14,483 bases of DNA from Clostridia bacterium (lineage in GTDB: Bacteria > Bacillota > Clostridia > Christensenellales > Borkfalkiaceae): assembly GCA_017504065.1 (NCBI GenBank), contig JAFVRU010000044.1, forward strand, positions 1 through 14,483. The letters are read 5' to 3'. The translations under genes and the position numbers were made by a program. Under the pieces are notes generated by a model. The model had not been told where the DNA came from. It saw nothing but the letters and a program-made list of their open reading frames with translations, and did no database searches. This document shows, piece after piece, positions 1 to 6,564 of this stretch. Each line of letters starts with the position of its first letter. Within the stretch, counting starts at the first letter, position 1.

Positions 1-127
1 CTTCCATCGCAATACTGTTATTGAATCCGAACAAAATTCCGATCACCGTTGCCGCAGCCAAAATTACCGCCAATACAATCGAAAGGATGGTTAGTTTTTT
101 CACCGTTTTACCAAGAATCTTACTCAT
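1..127 (-). CDS. secF: Protein translocase subunit SecF, N-terminal fragment (cut by window edge)
   Basis: Only the first 42 codons lie in the window; the gene runs off the left edge. SecF pairs with SecD in the membrane and uses the proton gradient to help pull proteins out through SecYEG. The visible part starts MSKILGKTV and is followed by a hydrophobic helix at about residues 12-35, ending GFNNSIAME, which fits the first membrane helix and the start of the exposed domain of clostridial SecF. The ATG at 125-127 overlaps the end of secD by 8 nt. A GGAGG inside the secD tail, 9 nt upstream, serves as ribosome binding site, so the two genes should be translationally coupled. The identification rests on this short piece plus its position after secD. 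Confidence 0.8.
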   Translation of the reverse strand, partial: MSKILGKTVKKLTILSIVLAVILAAATVIGILFGFNNSIAME

Positions 128-1622
128 CGTCGTCATCCTCCCTTACAAAACGGAAATATTTGAATTTATTTTTGCTCGCGGACAGGAACACGTAGTTGAT
201 CGCGCGCGCCCACAACAGGTTGCAGAATGCCGCAGCTACTACGCAGATGATCGCTTGCCAAGCAAAAGTCGCCAAGCCTGCCGTACCGATCAAAAGCGCG
301 ATCGAACCGAGCAGCAATACCGCATAAATGTCGATCATGCCCCAAAGCGTCTTTTTGTACCCGCCTTTTACGGACGATTCCACCGTTTTACCAAGGTTGA
401 ATTCCGTCTTGATCGCACGATATACGTGCGCGTTGAATACATTGGTCAATACCAAACCGAACAGGAATACGAATACCGTACCGAAGCCGACTTCGAACCA
501 ACCGGGGTTGATGAACGCAAAGCAGAGCGCGGTCGCAACGAAATACGTCAAAGTCGTGTAAAGGTTTACTACGCCGTATCTACCAATGCGTACGATCGCA
601 AATACGATCAACGCTGCGATCACGACCGCCAACGCGATATACAAAAGCGTCAACGTGTTCGTACCGTATACGGGTTCGTACGCGCGGATATCGCTCCCCG
701 CTACGTCGCGGAATTCGATATCGAAGCCGCCGTTGTCCAACGCCGAGTTCAACAAGATGTTCAACGTTTCCACGTAACGGATTTCGGGATCGTTTGTAAG
801 CGGATAATATACGTTGTTATTGCCCGTGATTTGTTCGGAAGAAATTTTCAACACCGTATCTTCCCCAACCAACACGTCGAGCGTAGTCGACGACGTCGAA
901 GAAGAATCTTCCGTGCTCGTCGTTTCGTTCTTAAACGCTTCGATCATGTCTTTGCCGAGCGACGTAAACTTGATGTGCAAATACACAACTTCGTATTCCC
1001 GATCAATGGAAATACTTCTAATCAAATCGCCGATCTCGTTATCTTTCAGTTCTTCCACCGTTTCGCCGCCTTTCTGGAACGAAAGCTCGCCCGTCAACGC
1101 GAACATGGACAGCGTTTGCGAAACGTATTGCGACGCGTCTTGATTCTTCGTATTTTCGGACGCGGGAAGTTGAATGCGGAGCGCGTAGTCGTTTACGACG
1201 GATACGCGGAAATCGGAATAGTCCTTTTTCTCGTACCGCGCGCAAATTTCTTCAGTTACCGCTTTGAACGCTTCGTCAAATTCCGCCGTTACCGTTCCGT
1301 CTTCCGAAACGATGTTCGCGTCTTCGTCCGTCGAAAGATACAAACCGCCTTCATGGCGTACGTACGACGCCGCATATTCCGCCGGATCTTCTGCTGTTGC
1401 AAGGTTGTCCTCGTACTCCGCTTCCGAAATTACCCCTTCCGGATAATAGTACGCATAGTACCCCCCGCCGAGATCTGCGCTAAAATCGTACTGCTTAACG
1501 GCAGGGTTCCATTTCTTTACCGAATTGGGAATGGCAAAGCTGGGTAATGCCGTTATTGCGCATAATGCGATGATGACGATGGTCAGCAGAACCATCAATA
1601 CCACCGATTTCTTTTTGCCCAT
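120..1622 (-). CDS. secD: Protein translocase subunit SecD, divergent
   Basis: This is a 500-residue SecD-type membrane protein of the Sec translocase accessory complex. One membrane helix lies at about residues 6-28. A large exposed domain follows (about 30-320) with the SecD-like DLGGG stretch at 50-54 and a RIQLP stretch at 149-153, and a Ser/Thr-rich insert at about 233-247. Five helices follow at about 323-346, 352-370, 378-398, 428-450 and 453-477, and the tail is acidic (EDDDDE). The start is fixed by AGGAGG at 1630-1635, 7 nt upstream. It has its own strong promoter and overlaps secF by 8 nt. Oddly, the DxN box of the fourth helix, which carries the proton-relay Asp in studied SecD proteins, reads V395-F-N397 here. 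In the fifth helix Asp431 is kept but the rest of the box is changed. The family call is firm from structure and neighbours; normal proton coupling is doubtful. Confidence 0.85.
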   Translation of the reverse strand: MGKKKSVVLMVLLTIVIIALCAITALPSFAIPNSVKKWNPAVKQYDFSADLGGGYYAYYYPEGVISEAEYEDNLATAEDPAEYAASYVRHEGGLYLSTDEDANIVSEDGTVTAEFDEAFKAVTEEICARYEKKDYSDFRVSVVNDYALRIQLPASENTKNQDASQYVSQTLSMFALTGELSFQKGGETVEELKDNEIGDLIRSISIDREYEVVYLHIKFTSLGKDMIEAFKNETTSTEDSSSTSSTTLDVLVGEDTVLKISSEQITGNNNVYYPLTNDPEIRYVETLNILLNSALDNGGFDIEFRDVAGSDIRAYEPVYGTNTLTLLYIALAVVIAALIVFAIVRIGRYGVVNLYTTLTYFVATALCFAFINPGWFEVGFGTVFVFLFGLVLTNVFNAHVYRAIKTEFNLGKTVESSVKGGYKKTLWGMIDIYAVLLLGSIALLIGTAGLATFAWQAIICVVAAAFCNLLWARAINYVFLSASKNKFKYFRFVREDDDDE

Positions 1623-1679
1623 TGATAAGCCTCCTATCGTGTTTCGGATTTTTCTTCCGAATACAATGAATACTTTTTC

Positions 1680-1709
1680 ATTATACCTTATTTTTTATTC
1701 TTTCGTCAA
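1680..1709 (-). promoter_or_regulatory. Sigma-A promoter of secDF
   Basis: On the minus strand the -35 box TTGACG (1704-1709) and -10 box TATAAT (1680-1685) are separated by 18 bp. Transcription should start near 1673, giving a leader of about 50 nt. The leader contains a small hairpin (arms TTCGGA and TCCGAA, 1643-1648 and 1656-1661, loop of 7) upstream of the AGGAGG at 1630-1635. The promoter makes secDF separately expressible from the SCIFF genes upstream; no clear terminator follows scfB, so read-through is also likely. Confidence 0.75.
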
Positions 1710-1763
1710 GCCATAACGGGGAATATCCGCAATTTTTTTGCGTTTTTCTAAAAAATTTCCCCA

Positions 1764-3089
1764 TTATCCGCGCAATTTTTTCTCCGCAAGGATATGCATT
1801 GCGCATTCCACCCGCTTTTTCATCATCGCGCAAGTCGTTTCGTAGGGATCGTTGATATCGCCGTTGAAATGGTAGTTGTTTGCGCTGCAACCGCCCGAGC
1901 AAACAAATTTCGCGAAACAATCCCCGCATTTTTTGCGTGTGAACAAGCAGGAATTTTTAAACTGCTCCCGAATATCGGGGCGAGTAATCCCTTCCGTAAC
2001 GCTTCCCATGCGGAAGTTTTCGTCGCCTGCGAATTGATGACAGGGATACAAATCGCCGTTGGGTACGACAGAGAAATATTCGTTCCCCGCGCCGCAAGCG
2101 GACACCCGTTTAGACAGGCACGGCCCACCTTCCAAATCGATGTTGAAATGGAAGAAGTTAAAACCCTTGCCTTCCGCGTGCCGACGAAGATATTCGTCGC
2201 AAAGGTTCTCGTATTCCTTTTCGATTGCGGGAAGATGCTCCGCGCGAATTTCCAAATCGGGAATTTCCGTTACTACGGGCTCCATCGAAATAGAATCCAC
2301 GCCTTGATCGGCGATAAACAGCACGTCCTTGGCAAAATCCAGATTCTTTGCCGTAAACGTACCGCGCACGTAATAACTCTTTTCGCCGCGCATGGAAATA
2401 AATTTTTTGATCTTGTCGATGATCAGATCGAACGTACCCTTGCCGTTGATCGATTTACGAATCGCGTCGTGCACTTCCTTTCGCCCGTCGAGCGACAATA
2501 CCACGTTCTCCATTTCTTCGTTAAAGAATTGAATGACGTCGTCGTTTAACAGCAATGCGTTCGTCGTAGTCGTGAACAGGAATTTCTTTCCCGCTTTCGC
2601 GCCCGCTTCCTTAGCGTACGCGACCGTCCATTTTAAAACGTCCAAATTCATCGGTGGCTCACCGCCGAAAAAGTCCATTTCCAAAACCTTGCGTTTGCCG
2701 CTGTTTTCGATCAGGAAATCCACCGCCGCTTTCGCCGTTTCAATGGACATCGATTCGCGCTTGGAATGGTACGCGCCTTCGTCCGCGAAGCAGTACCGAC
2801 AGCGGAAGTTGCAATCGTGGCAAATATGGATACAAAGCGCCTTAATTTCGTTGCTCTTCATCGGATAGCTTTTTACTTCTTCCTTGAATAGCAAACCTTG
2901 TTCCTTCAACCCGTCCACGTCCGCAAGAATCTCGCGGATTTGCTCGTCCGTGATATAGGAAATATCCACGGCTTGTCCTTCTTCCGTCGCCTGTAAATAG
3001 TCCGCCGTTGCGCCGTCGCATTCGTGCAGCGAACCGCTGCCTACGTCGTATATGTAATTTTTCTCTCCGTAACGGAATATATGTATCAC
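1764..3089 (-). CDS. scfB: SCIFF-peptide radical SAM/SPASM maturase (ranthipeptide thioether synthase)
   Basis: This is a 441-residue cytosolic enzyme that should form a Cys-to-Thr thioether in the neighbouring 50-residue precursor, using S-adenosylmethionine radical chemistry. Residues 1-75 resemble a PqqD-like leader-binding domain (IYDVGSGS at 13-20). The radical-SAM CX3CX2C motif is C93, C97, C100, followed by the GGEP motif at 142-145. The C-terminal SPASM region has C324, C332, C350, then CX2CX5CX3C at C388, C391, C397, C401, and C420, enough for two auxiliary iron-sulfur clusters. The length matches the SCIFF maturase family (CteB of Clostridium thermocellum is the studied member). It starts at GTG with AAGGAG 5 nt upstream (3095-3100). 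It lies directly after the precursor gene, separated by a hairpin terminator. The family assignment is strong; the exact bond made is inferred from homologues. Confidence 0.93.
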   Translation of the reverse strand: MIHIFRYGEKNYIYDVGSGSLHECDGATADYLQATEEGQAVDISYITDEQIREILADVDGLKEQGLLFKEEVKSYPMKSNEIKALCIHICHDCNFRCRYCFADEGAYHSKRESMSIETAKAAVDFLIENSGKRKVLEMDFFGGEPPMNLDVLKWTVAYAKEAGAKAGKKFLFTTTTNALLLNDDVIQFFNEEMENVVLSLDGRKEVHDAIRKSINGKGTFDLIIDKIKKFISMRGEKSYYVRGTFTAKNLDFAKDVLFIADQGVDSISMEPVVTEIPDLEIRAEHLPAIEKEYENLCDEYLRRHAEGKGFNFFHFNIDLEGGPCLSKRVSACGAGNEYFSVVPNGDLYPCHQFAGDENFRMGSVTEGITRPDIREQFKNSCLFTRKKCGDCFAKFVCSGGCSANNYHFNGDINDPYETTCAMMKKRVECAMHILAEKKLRG

Positions 3090-3113
3090 GTTTTCTCCTT
3101 ACAATACTCGGCT

Positions 3114-3146
3114 AAAAACGGCGTATGGATTCCGTACGCCGTTTTT
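3114..3146 (-). terminator. Intrinsic terminator/attenuator between scfA and scfB
   Basis: A perfect 12-bp inverted repeat, AAAAACGGCGTA (3114-3125) and TACGCCGTTTTT (3135-3146), encloses a 9-nt loop that can add two further G-C pairs. On the minus strand the stem ends in five U, as in a Rho-independent terminator. It lies 47 nt past the scfA stop and 25 nt before the scfB start, with no promoter seen in between. scfB transcription should therefore depend on partial read-through, which would keep enzyme levels below precursor levels. The stem is nearly symmetric and could also act on plus-strand transcripts. Confidence 0.8.
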
Positions 3147-3192
3147 GCGATCATTGTTTTGTTTTTATCGGTTTATTTTCCGACCTTTCGAA

Positions 3193-3345
3193 TTATTTGC
3201 GTTCGATCTTTTCTTCGCGCGTAATTCTTTCGCAGGATTGGTTACCTACGGTGCAGCTCGTTTTGCAAGCGGATTGACAAGTGCTTCTGCATTCGCCGCA
3301 AGCCGTCGTTTTCTTTTCTGCGGGTTTCGCAATCGTTTTAATCAT
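3193..3345 (-). CDS. scfA: SCIFF precursor peptide (six cysteines in forty-five residues; ranthipeptide)
   Basis: This 50-residue ORF starts at the ATG at 3343-3345 behind a perfect-looking AGGAGG and ends with TAA at 3193-3195. It begins MIKTIAKPAEKK (leader). The core has exactly six cysteines, at 16, 19, 23, 27, 31 and 38, with the stretch CQSACKTSCTVGNQSC (23-38) that I recognise as typical of the SCIFF family. The tail is charged (EEKIERK). The radical-SAM gene next door should link a Cys to a Thr. By spacing with the studied C. thermocellum peptide (from memory Cys32 to Thr37), the likely pair here is Cys27 and Thr32. The peptide has its own promoter and a terminator directly after it, so it should be made in excess over the enzyme. 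The mature role in the cell is not known; quorum-type signalling has been proposed for related clostridial peptides. Confidence 0.95.
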   Translation of the reverse strand: MIKTIAKPAEKKTTACGECRSTCQSACKTSCTVGNQSCERITREEKIERK

Positions 3346-3385
3346 AACACCCTCCTAAAATGATTGTTTTGAGTTTCTTGTATTT

Positions 3386-3414
3386 ATTATAATACACTTT
3401 TCCCAAAAAAGCAA
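3386..3414 (-). promoter_or_regulatory. Promoter of scfA
   Basis: On the minus strand a perfect -10 TATAAT (3386-3391) lies 17 bp from a weak -35 TTGCTT (3409-3414). Transcription should start near 3379, about 34 nt before the scfA start codon. The whole promoter fits in the 99-nt gap between the TIGR04086-like gene and scfA, so scfA can be expressed independently of tgt and yajC. Confidence 0.65.
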
Positions 3415-3444
3415 GCACTTTACAATACGATTTTTCACTTTTTC

Positions 3445-3831
3445 CTACTTTACGTTCACGGCAATGATTCCGCCGACCGCGCCCGCCGCGACGTTCAAAA
3501 GCAGTTCCGCGACGACAAATCCCGACAGCGAAAAATCCCCGCCGATCGCCGAAAACGTCAAATAGGACAATGCGGTGAACAAAACTCCGATCACTCCGCC
3601 TTTCAGCCAGCCTTTTCCGCCGCTCACAAACAGCAACGCAGCCAAAACGACCGCGAATACTTTCACCGTTTGGTTGACGATATATACCGTCTTATCCGAC
3701 AACGGTTTTGCCCGTAAAACGTTCGCGAACACAACGGCGGAAAAAAAACAAAACGCCAATGCGAACGCTACCCCTTTGATGATACGGAACACGTCGTTTC
3801 CGTACGTAGTTTCTTCCCGATATTTCCGCAT
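3445..3831 (-). CDS. Four-helix membrane protein, TIGR04086/DUF3792-like
   Basis: This is a 128-residue hydrophobic protein with about four membrane helices, at roughly 18-37, 51-70, 76-96 and 102-125, and a charged N terminus (MRKYREE). Its size, topology and place between yajC and the SCIFF genes match the uncharacterised family TIGR04086 that often sits here in Firmicutes; the match is from context and general look, not from a search. The start chosen is the ATG at 3829-3831, with GGAGG 8 nt upstream (3840-3844). A GTG nine bases further upstream overlaps that GGAGG and would have no binding site of its own. The site and the U-run of an apparent terminator are one and the same stretch, so expression is probably limited or conditional. 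No catalytic motif is visible and no function is assigned. Confidence 0.75.
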   Translation of the reverse strand: MRKYREETTYGNDVFRIIKGVAFALAFCFFSAVVFANVLRAKPLSDKTVYIVNQTVKVFAVVLAALLFVSGGKGWLKGGVIGVLFTALSYLTFSAIGGDFSLSGFVVAELLLNVAAGAVGGIIAVNVK

Positions 3832-3866
3832 AAAAAACACCTCCGCTTTATCCTATGCGAAGGTGT
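3832..3866 (-). terminator. Intrinsic terminator after yajC that contains the next gene's ribosome binding site
   Basis: On the minus strand the arms ACACCTTCGC (3857-3866) and GCGGAGGTGT (3837-3846) pair over 10 bp with one G-U, around a 10-nt loop, followed by a run of U to position 3832. The next base is the A of the ATG of the membrane protein gene. The 3' arm holds the GGAGG (3840-3844). Folding would thus both end yajC transcripts and hide the ribosome binding site in any read-through message. It begins 25 nt past the yajC stop. Confidence 0.75.
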
Positions 3867-3890
3867 CTTGCGTTTAGAATTTATCAAAGA

Positions 3891-4343
3891 TTATTCTTCC
3901 GTTTTTTCTTCCGTAGCCGTTTCTTCTACGGGAGCTTCAGCTGGCTTTTCAGAAGCTTCCGCTTCAAAAACTTCTTCCGCAGGCGCAGCCGCAGGTTGTT
4001 CAGCAGGCGCGGATTTTACCAAAGCGTCCGTTTGATATACCGCTTGTTTGTCCAATTTCAAGTAGGATTTCCCACTCGCTTCCGTACCCGTTTCCATAAC
4101 GAACGTGTTGTCGTCGCAAACTTCCACAACGATCCCGCAAATCCCGCCGATCGTCTTCACCTTATTCCCCGGTTGCAACGCGTTCAGCGTATCCATCGCT
4201 TCTTGCTGTCTTTTCTTTTGCGAACGCTTGCTGAATACCATAAACACAATGATCACAAGCGCGAATATCCCGATCATAATGAGCATCGAATAATCTTTTC
4301 CGCCGTCTTTTTCGCTGCTTGAACTCAATAAATTCCACAACAT
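3891..4343 (-). CDS. yajC: Sec translocase accessory protein YajC
   Basis: This 150-residue protein has a single membrane helix at about residues 18-38, followed by a basic stretch (KRSQKKRQQ) and the YajC domain, with LQPGNKVKTIGGICGIVVEV at 56-75 as its signature. YajC binds the SecDF complex at the membrane. The C-terminal third (about 112-150) is low-complexity, rich in Ala, Glu and Pro, and strongly acidic; such tails occur in the family but this one makes the protein longer than the usual 85-110 residues. The start at 4343 is set by AAGGAG 8 nt upstream (4352-4357); an in-frame start further up at 4430 lacks a good site and lies over the promoter. tgt lies 164 nt upstream on the same strand; secDF follows after the SCIFF genes. 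Confidence 0.92.
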   Translation of the reverse strand: MLWNLLSSSSEKDGGKDYSMLIMIGIFALVIIVFMVFSKRSQKKRQQEAMDTLNALQPGNKVKTIGGICGIVVEVCDDNTFVMETGTEASGKSYLKLDKQAVYQTDALVKSAPAEQPAAAPAEEVFEAEASEKPAEAPVEETATEEKTEE

Positions 4344-4397
4344 ACTTTTTTCTCCTTTCCGCGCCCATCGGCGCACGCAAATATTTTTCGTATTTAT

Positions 4398-4426
4398 ATG
4401 ATAGCCTTTTTCCGTATTTTTTGCAA
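4398..4426 (-). promoter_or_regulatory. Promoter of yajC
   Basis: On the minus strand -35 TTGCAA (4421-4426) and -10 TATCAT (4398-4403) are 17 bp apart. This gives a leader of about 48 nt before the yajC ATG. The boxes are moderate matches. The rest of the 164-nt gap up to tgt holds AT-rich sequence with small hairpins and no gene. Confidence 0.5.
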
Positions 4427-4507
4427 GCAATTTTTACAAGTTTTTCCGCTTTTTTTATTTTTCACTCGCTTTTCACCGAGTTTTTCCCGCGAAAAACCGC
4501 GAACCGC

Positions 4508-5638
4508 TTACCATTTCCCTTCCCCGCCGTACTTGCGGTAGAATTCTTTCGCGTAATCCTTGACGTACCCGCCGAGAATAGATTCCCGAAGCCCTTTCAT
4601 CAATTTATGCAAGAACGTAATGTTGTGCAAGCTGAGCAGCATCGCCCCGTACATTTCACCCGTATTGACCAAATGCCGCAAATACGCTTTCGTATAGTTC
4701 TTGCAGCAATAGCAATCGCATTCTTCGTCGAGCGTCGTGAAATCTTCCTTATACTTCCCGTTCCGAACTACGACTCTGCCACGGGAAGTGATCGCCGTAC
4801 CGTTCCGAGCGATACGGGTCGCCAAAACACAGTCGAACATATCCACGCCGCGGAGCGTGCCTTCGATCAAGCAATCGGGCGAACCCACCCCCATCAAATA
4901 CCGCGGTACGTCCGTGGGCAATTCTGGCTGCAACGTTTCGAGCAGCTCGTACATCAACGGTTTCGGCTCGCCGACGGAAAGCCCGCCGATCGCGATCCCG
5001 TGTTTGACGAACGGCAACGTGCGTTTTAAACTCTCGAGCCGCAAGTCCTTATACATGTTCCCCTGTACGATCGGAAAGAGCGCCTGTTCGGGTTTGTCAT
5101 GGAATTTATAACACCGCTCGAGCCAAGCCGCCGTACGTTTCATCGCCTTATCCGCTTGCGCGTGCGTGTATCCGTACTCGCTACATTCGTCGAACGCCAT
5201 AATGATGTCCGCGCCGAGATTTTGCTCCACTTCCATCGCCTTTTCGGGCGTGAAGAAATGCTTACTCCCGTCGATATTCGACGAAAACTCCACCCCTTCG
5301 TCGGTGATTTTGTTGAGTTTTCCGAGCGAGAATACCTGAAAACCGCCGCTATCCGTCAAAATGGGTTTGTCCCAATGCATGAACTTATGCAAGCCGCCCG
5401 CGCGTTTGACGATCTCGTCGCCGGGACGCATATACAGGTGATAAGTGTTCGCCAAAATGATTTGCGAGCCCGCTTCTTTCAGATCGCGCGGAAACACGCC
5501 CTTGACCGTCGCTTGCGTGCCGACGGGCATGTATACAGGCGTTTCGATATCCCCGTGCGGAGTATGCAAAATCCCTGCGCGCGCCCCCGTTTCAGGATCG
5601 GTTTTAATGAGTTCAAAAGAAAAAAATTCGTTGTTCAT
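4508..5638 (-). CDS. tgt: Queuine/preQ1 tRNA-guanine transglycosylase
   Basis: This is a 376-residue, full-length bacterial Tgt. It swaps guanine 34 of Asp, Asn, His and Tyr tRNAs for the queuosine precursor preQ1 in the cytosol. The base-binding TDSGGFQ motif (Asp96) and the catalytic Asp269 in MFDC are present. So is the full zinc site C307-x-C309-x2-C312-x25-H338, along with the VQGN and GGLSVGEP substrate-binding stretches (191-194 and 218-225). The ATG at 5638 has only a weak upstream site (AAAGG nearly touching the start, GAG 7 nt away), but the N terminus matches the family. It has its own promoter and diverges from the PHP gene. Other queuosine genes (queA is often adjacent) are absent from this window. 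Confidence 0.97.
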   Translation of the reverse strand: MNNEFFSFELIKTDPETGARAGILHTPHGDIETPVYMPVGTQATVKGVFPRDLKEAGSQIILANTYHLYMRPGDEIVKRAGGLHKFMHWDKPILTDSGGFQVFSLGKLNKITDEGVEFSSNIDGSKHFFTPEKAMEVEQNLGADIIMAFDECSEYGYTHAQADKAMKRTAAWLERCYKFHDKPEQALFPIVQGNMYKDLRLESLKRTLPFVKHGIAIGGLSVGEPKPLMYELLETLQPELPTDVPRYLMGVGSPDCLIEGTLRGVDMFDCVLATRIARNGTAITSRGRVVVRNGKYKEDFTTLDEECDCYCCKNYTKAYLRHLVNTGEMYGAMLLSLHNITFLHKLMKGLRESILGGYVKDYAKEFYRKYGGEGKW

Positions 5639-5675
5639 ACCTTTACTCTACGTTCGTTTTCTTGATTCTACGGCG

Positions 5676-5704
5676 ATTATAGCACATTTTCTCGAAAAAC
5701 GCAA
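5676..5704 (-). promoter_or_regulatory. Extended -10 promoter of tgt
   Basis: On the minus strand TATAAT (5676-5681) is preceded by TGC, giving an extended -10, and TTGCGT (5699-5704) lies 17 bp upstream as a partial -35. The start point should be near 5669 with a leader of about 31 nt, too short to hold a riboswitch plus expression platform. It is back to back with the promoter of the PHP gene, the two -35 boxes being 28 bp apart. Confidence 0.7.
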
Positions 5705-5732
5705 GGTTTTACCTGCCCTGTCGAAAAATCCT

Positions 5733-5761
5733 TTGACTTTTACCCGAAAAAGGAATATACT
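5733..5761 (+). promoter_or_regulatory. Promoter of the PHP phosphatase gene
   Basis: TTGACT (5733-5738) and TATACT (5756-5761), each five of six matches to consensus, are 17 bp apart. Transcription should begin near 5768, leaving about 14 nt of leader with GGAG at 5771-5774, 7 nt before the ATG. Confidence 0.7.
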
Positions 5762-5781
5762 ATTGTTCGTGGAGAATCCTT

Positions 5782-6549
5782 ATGCTTTTTAACTATCATA
5801 CGCACACGAAATATTGCGGACACGCGAAAGGAGAAATGCGGGAGTACGTAGAAACCGCGATTGAAAACGGCGTGAAAACGCTCGGTTTTTCCGACCATTC
5901 CCCGTTCATCCCGCCCCTGCGCCGCAAACTCGGAGTCCGAATGGCTGCAAACGACGTGGAAGCGTACGTTGCCGAAGTCCGTTCGCTCGCCAAGGAATAC
6001 TCGAACGAGATCCGCATTCTTTGCGGCGTGGAATTGGAATATTTCCCGTCCTTTCACGAAGAACAAAAAGCGTTTTTAAAGCCGCTACAGCTCGATTATT
6101 GCATTTTAGGGCAGCATTACGTCGGGGAAAACAACGACGAAAGCAACTTGTTCCACGTCCAAAACCAATCGTCCGACGATCGGATTTTGGAACAATACGT
6201 AGCCCAAGCGATACAAGGCATGCAAACGGGCGACTTTTTGTATCTCGCGCATCCGGATATGGCGGGGTTCGCCTATTCCGACGCCTGCATAGAGCGGGAA
6301 TACCGACGACTTTGTACCGAAGCCAAACGGCTGCATATCCCGTTGGAGCTCAATTTGTGGGGTTTGCGCGGCAACCGCTGTTATCCCAATCCCCGCTTTT
6401 TCCGTATCGCCGCCGAAGTCGGCAACGACGTCATCATCGGCGCGGACGCCCACTCGCCCGAAATCTTCGCCGAACGGGAAACCGAAGCGAAAGCGTTGGA
6501 AATGGTGGAAAAACTCGGTTTGCGTTTGATCAAAACCCCGATTTTATAA
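5782..6549 (+). CDS. Histidinol-phosphatase-like PHP family phosphoesterase
   Basis: This 255-residue protein is of the PHP fold, closest in look to HisK-type histidinol phosphatases (loss of phosphate from histidinol phosphate in histidine synthesis). All metal-binding positions of the family are visible: H6-x-H8 in YHTHTKYCGH with H14, D38-H39 in GFSDHSP, E84 in GVELEY, H112 in GQHYV, H157 in AHPD and D222-x-H224 in GADAHSP. It is therefore probably an active tri-metal enzyme in the cytosol. The length fits the family (about 250-280). The start follows GGAG by 7 nt. It is the only plus-strand gene here, transcribed alone between its promoter and a strong terminator, with no histidine genes near. 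The substrate could be another phosphoester, so no symbol is given. Confidence 0.88.
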   Translation: MLFNYHTHTKYCGHAKGEMREYVETAIENGVKTLGFSDHSPFIPPLRRKLGVRMAANDVEAYVAEVRSLAKEYSNEIRILCGVELEYFPSFHEEQKAFLKPLQLDYCILGQHYVGENNDESNLFHVQNQSSDDRILEQYVAQAIQGMQTGDFLYLAHPDMAGFAYSDACIEREYRRLCTEAKRLHIPLELNLWGLRGNRCYPNPRFFRIAAEVGNDVIIGADAHSPEIFAERETEAKALEMVEKLGLRLIKTPIL

Positions 6550-6564
6550 GAGAAGAACTGTATA

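Noticed and set aside
21..1547. Plus-strand open frame of 508 codons opposite secD
   Set aside because: The product is Arg-rich with no recognisable domain, there is no ribosome binding site, and it lies antisense to a clear SecD; it is a codon-usage shadow.
1719..1763. Weak inverted repeats after scfB (GGGGAA/TTCCCC and CGCAA/TTGCG)
   Set aside because: Stems are short, loops are large and AT-rich, and no U-run follows; not called a terminator.
4464..4497. Hairpins after tgt (ACTCG/CGAGT and GTTTTTC/GAAAAAC) considered as a terminator
   Set aside because: The U-run after the ACTCG hairpin is on the plus strand, where no gene ends. On the minus strand, which carries tgt, neither stem has a U-run, so read-through into yajC is as likely.
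5639..5675. preQ1 riboswitch before tgt
   Set aside because: The leader from the predicted start point is only about 31 nt, and no preQ1 aptamer-like sequence or second hairpin is visible.
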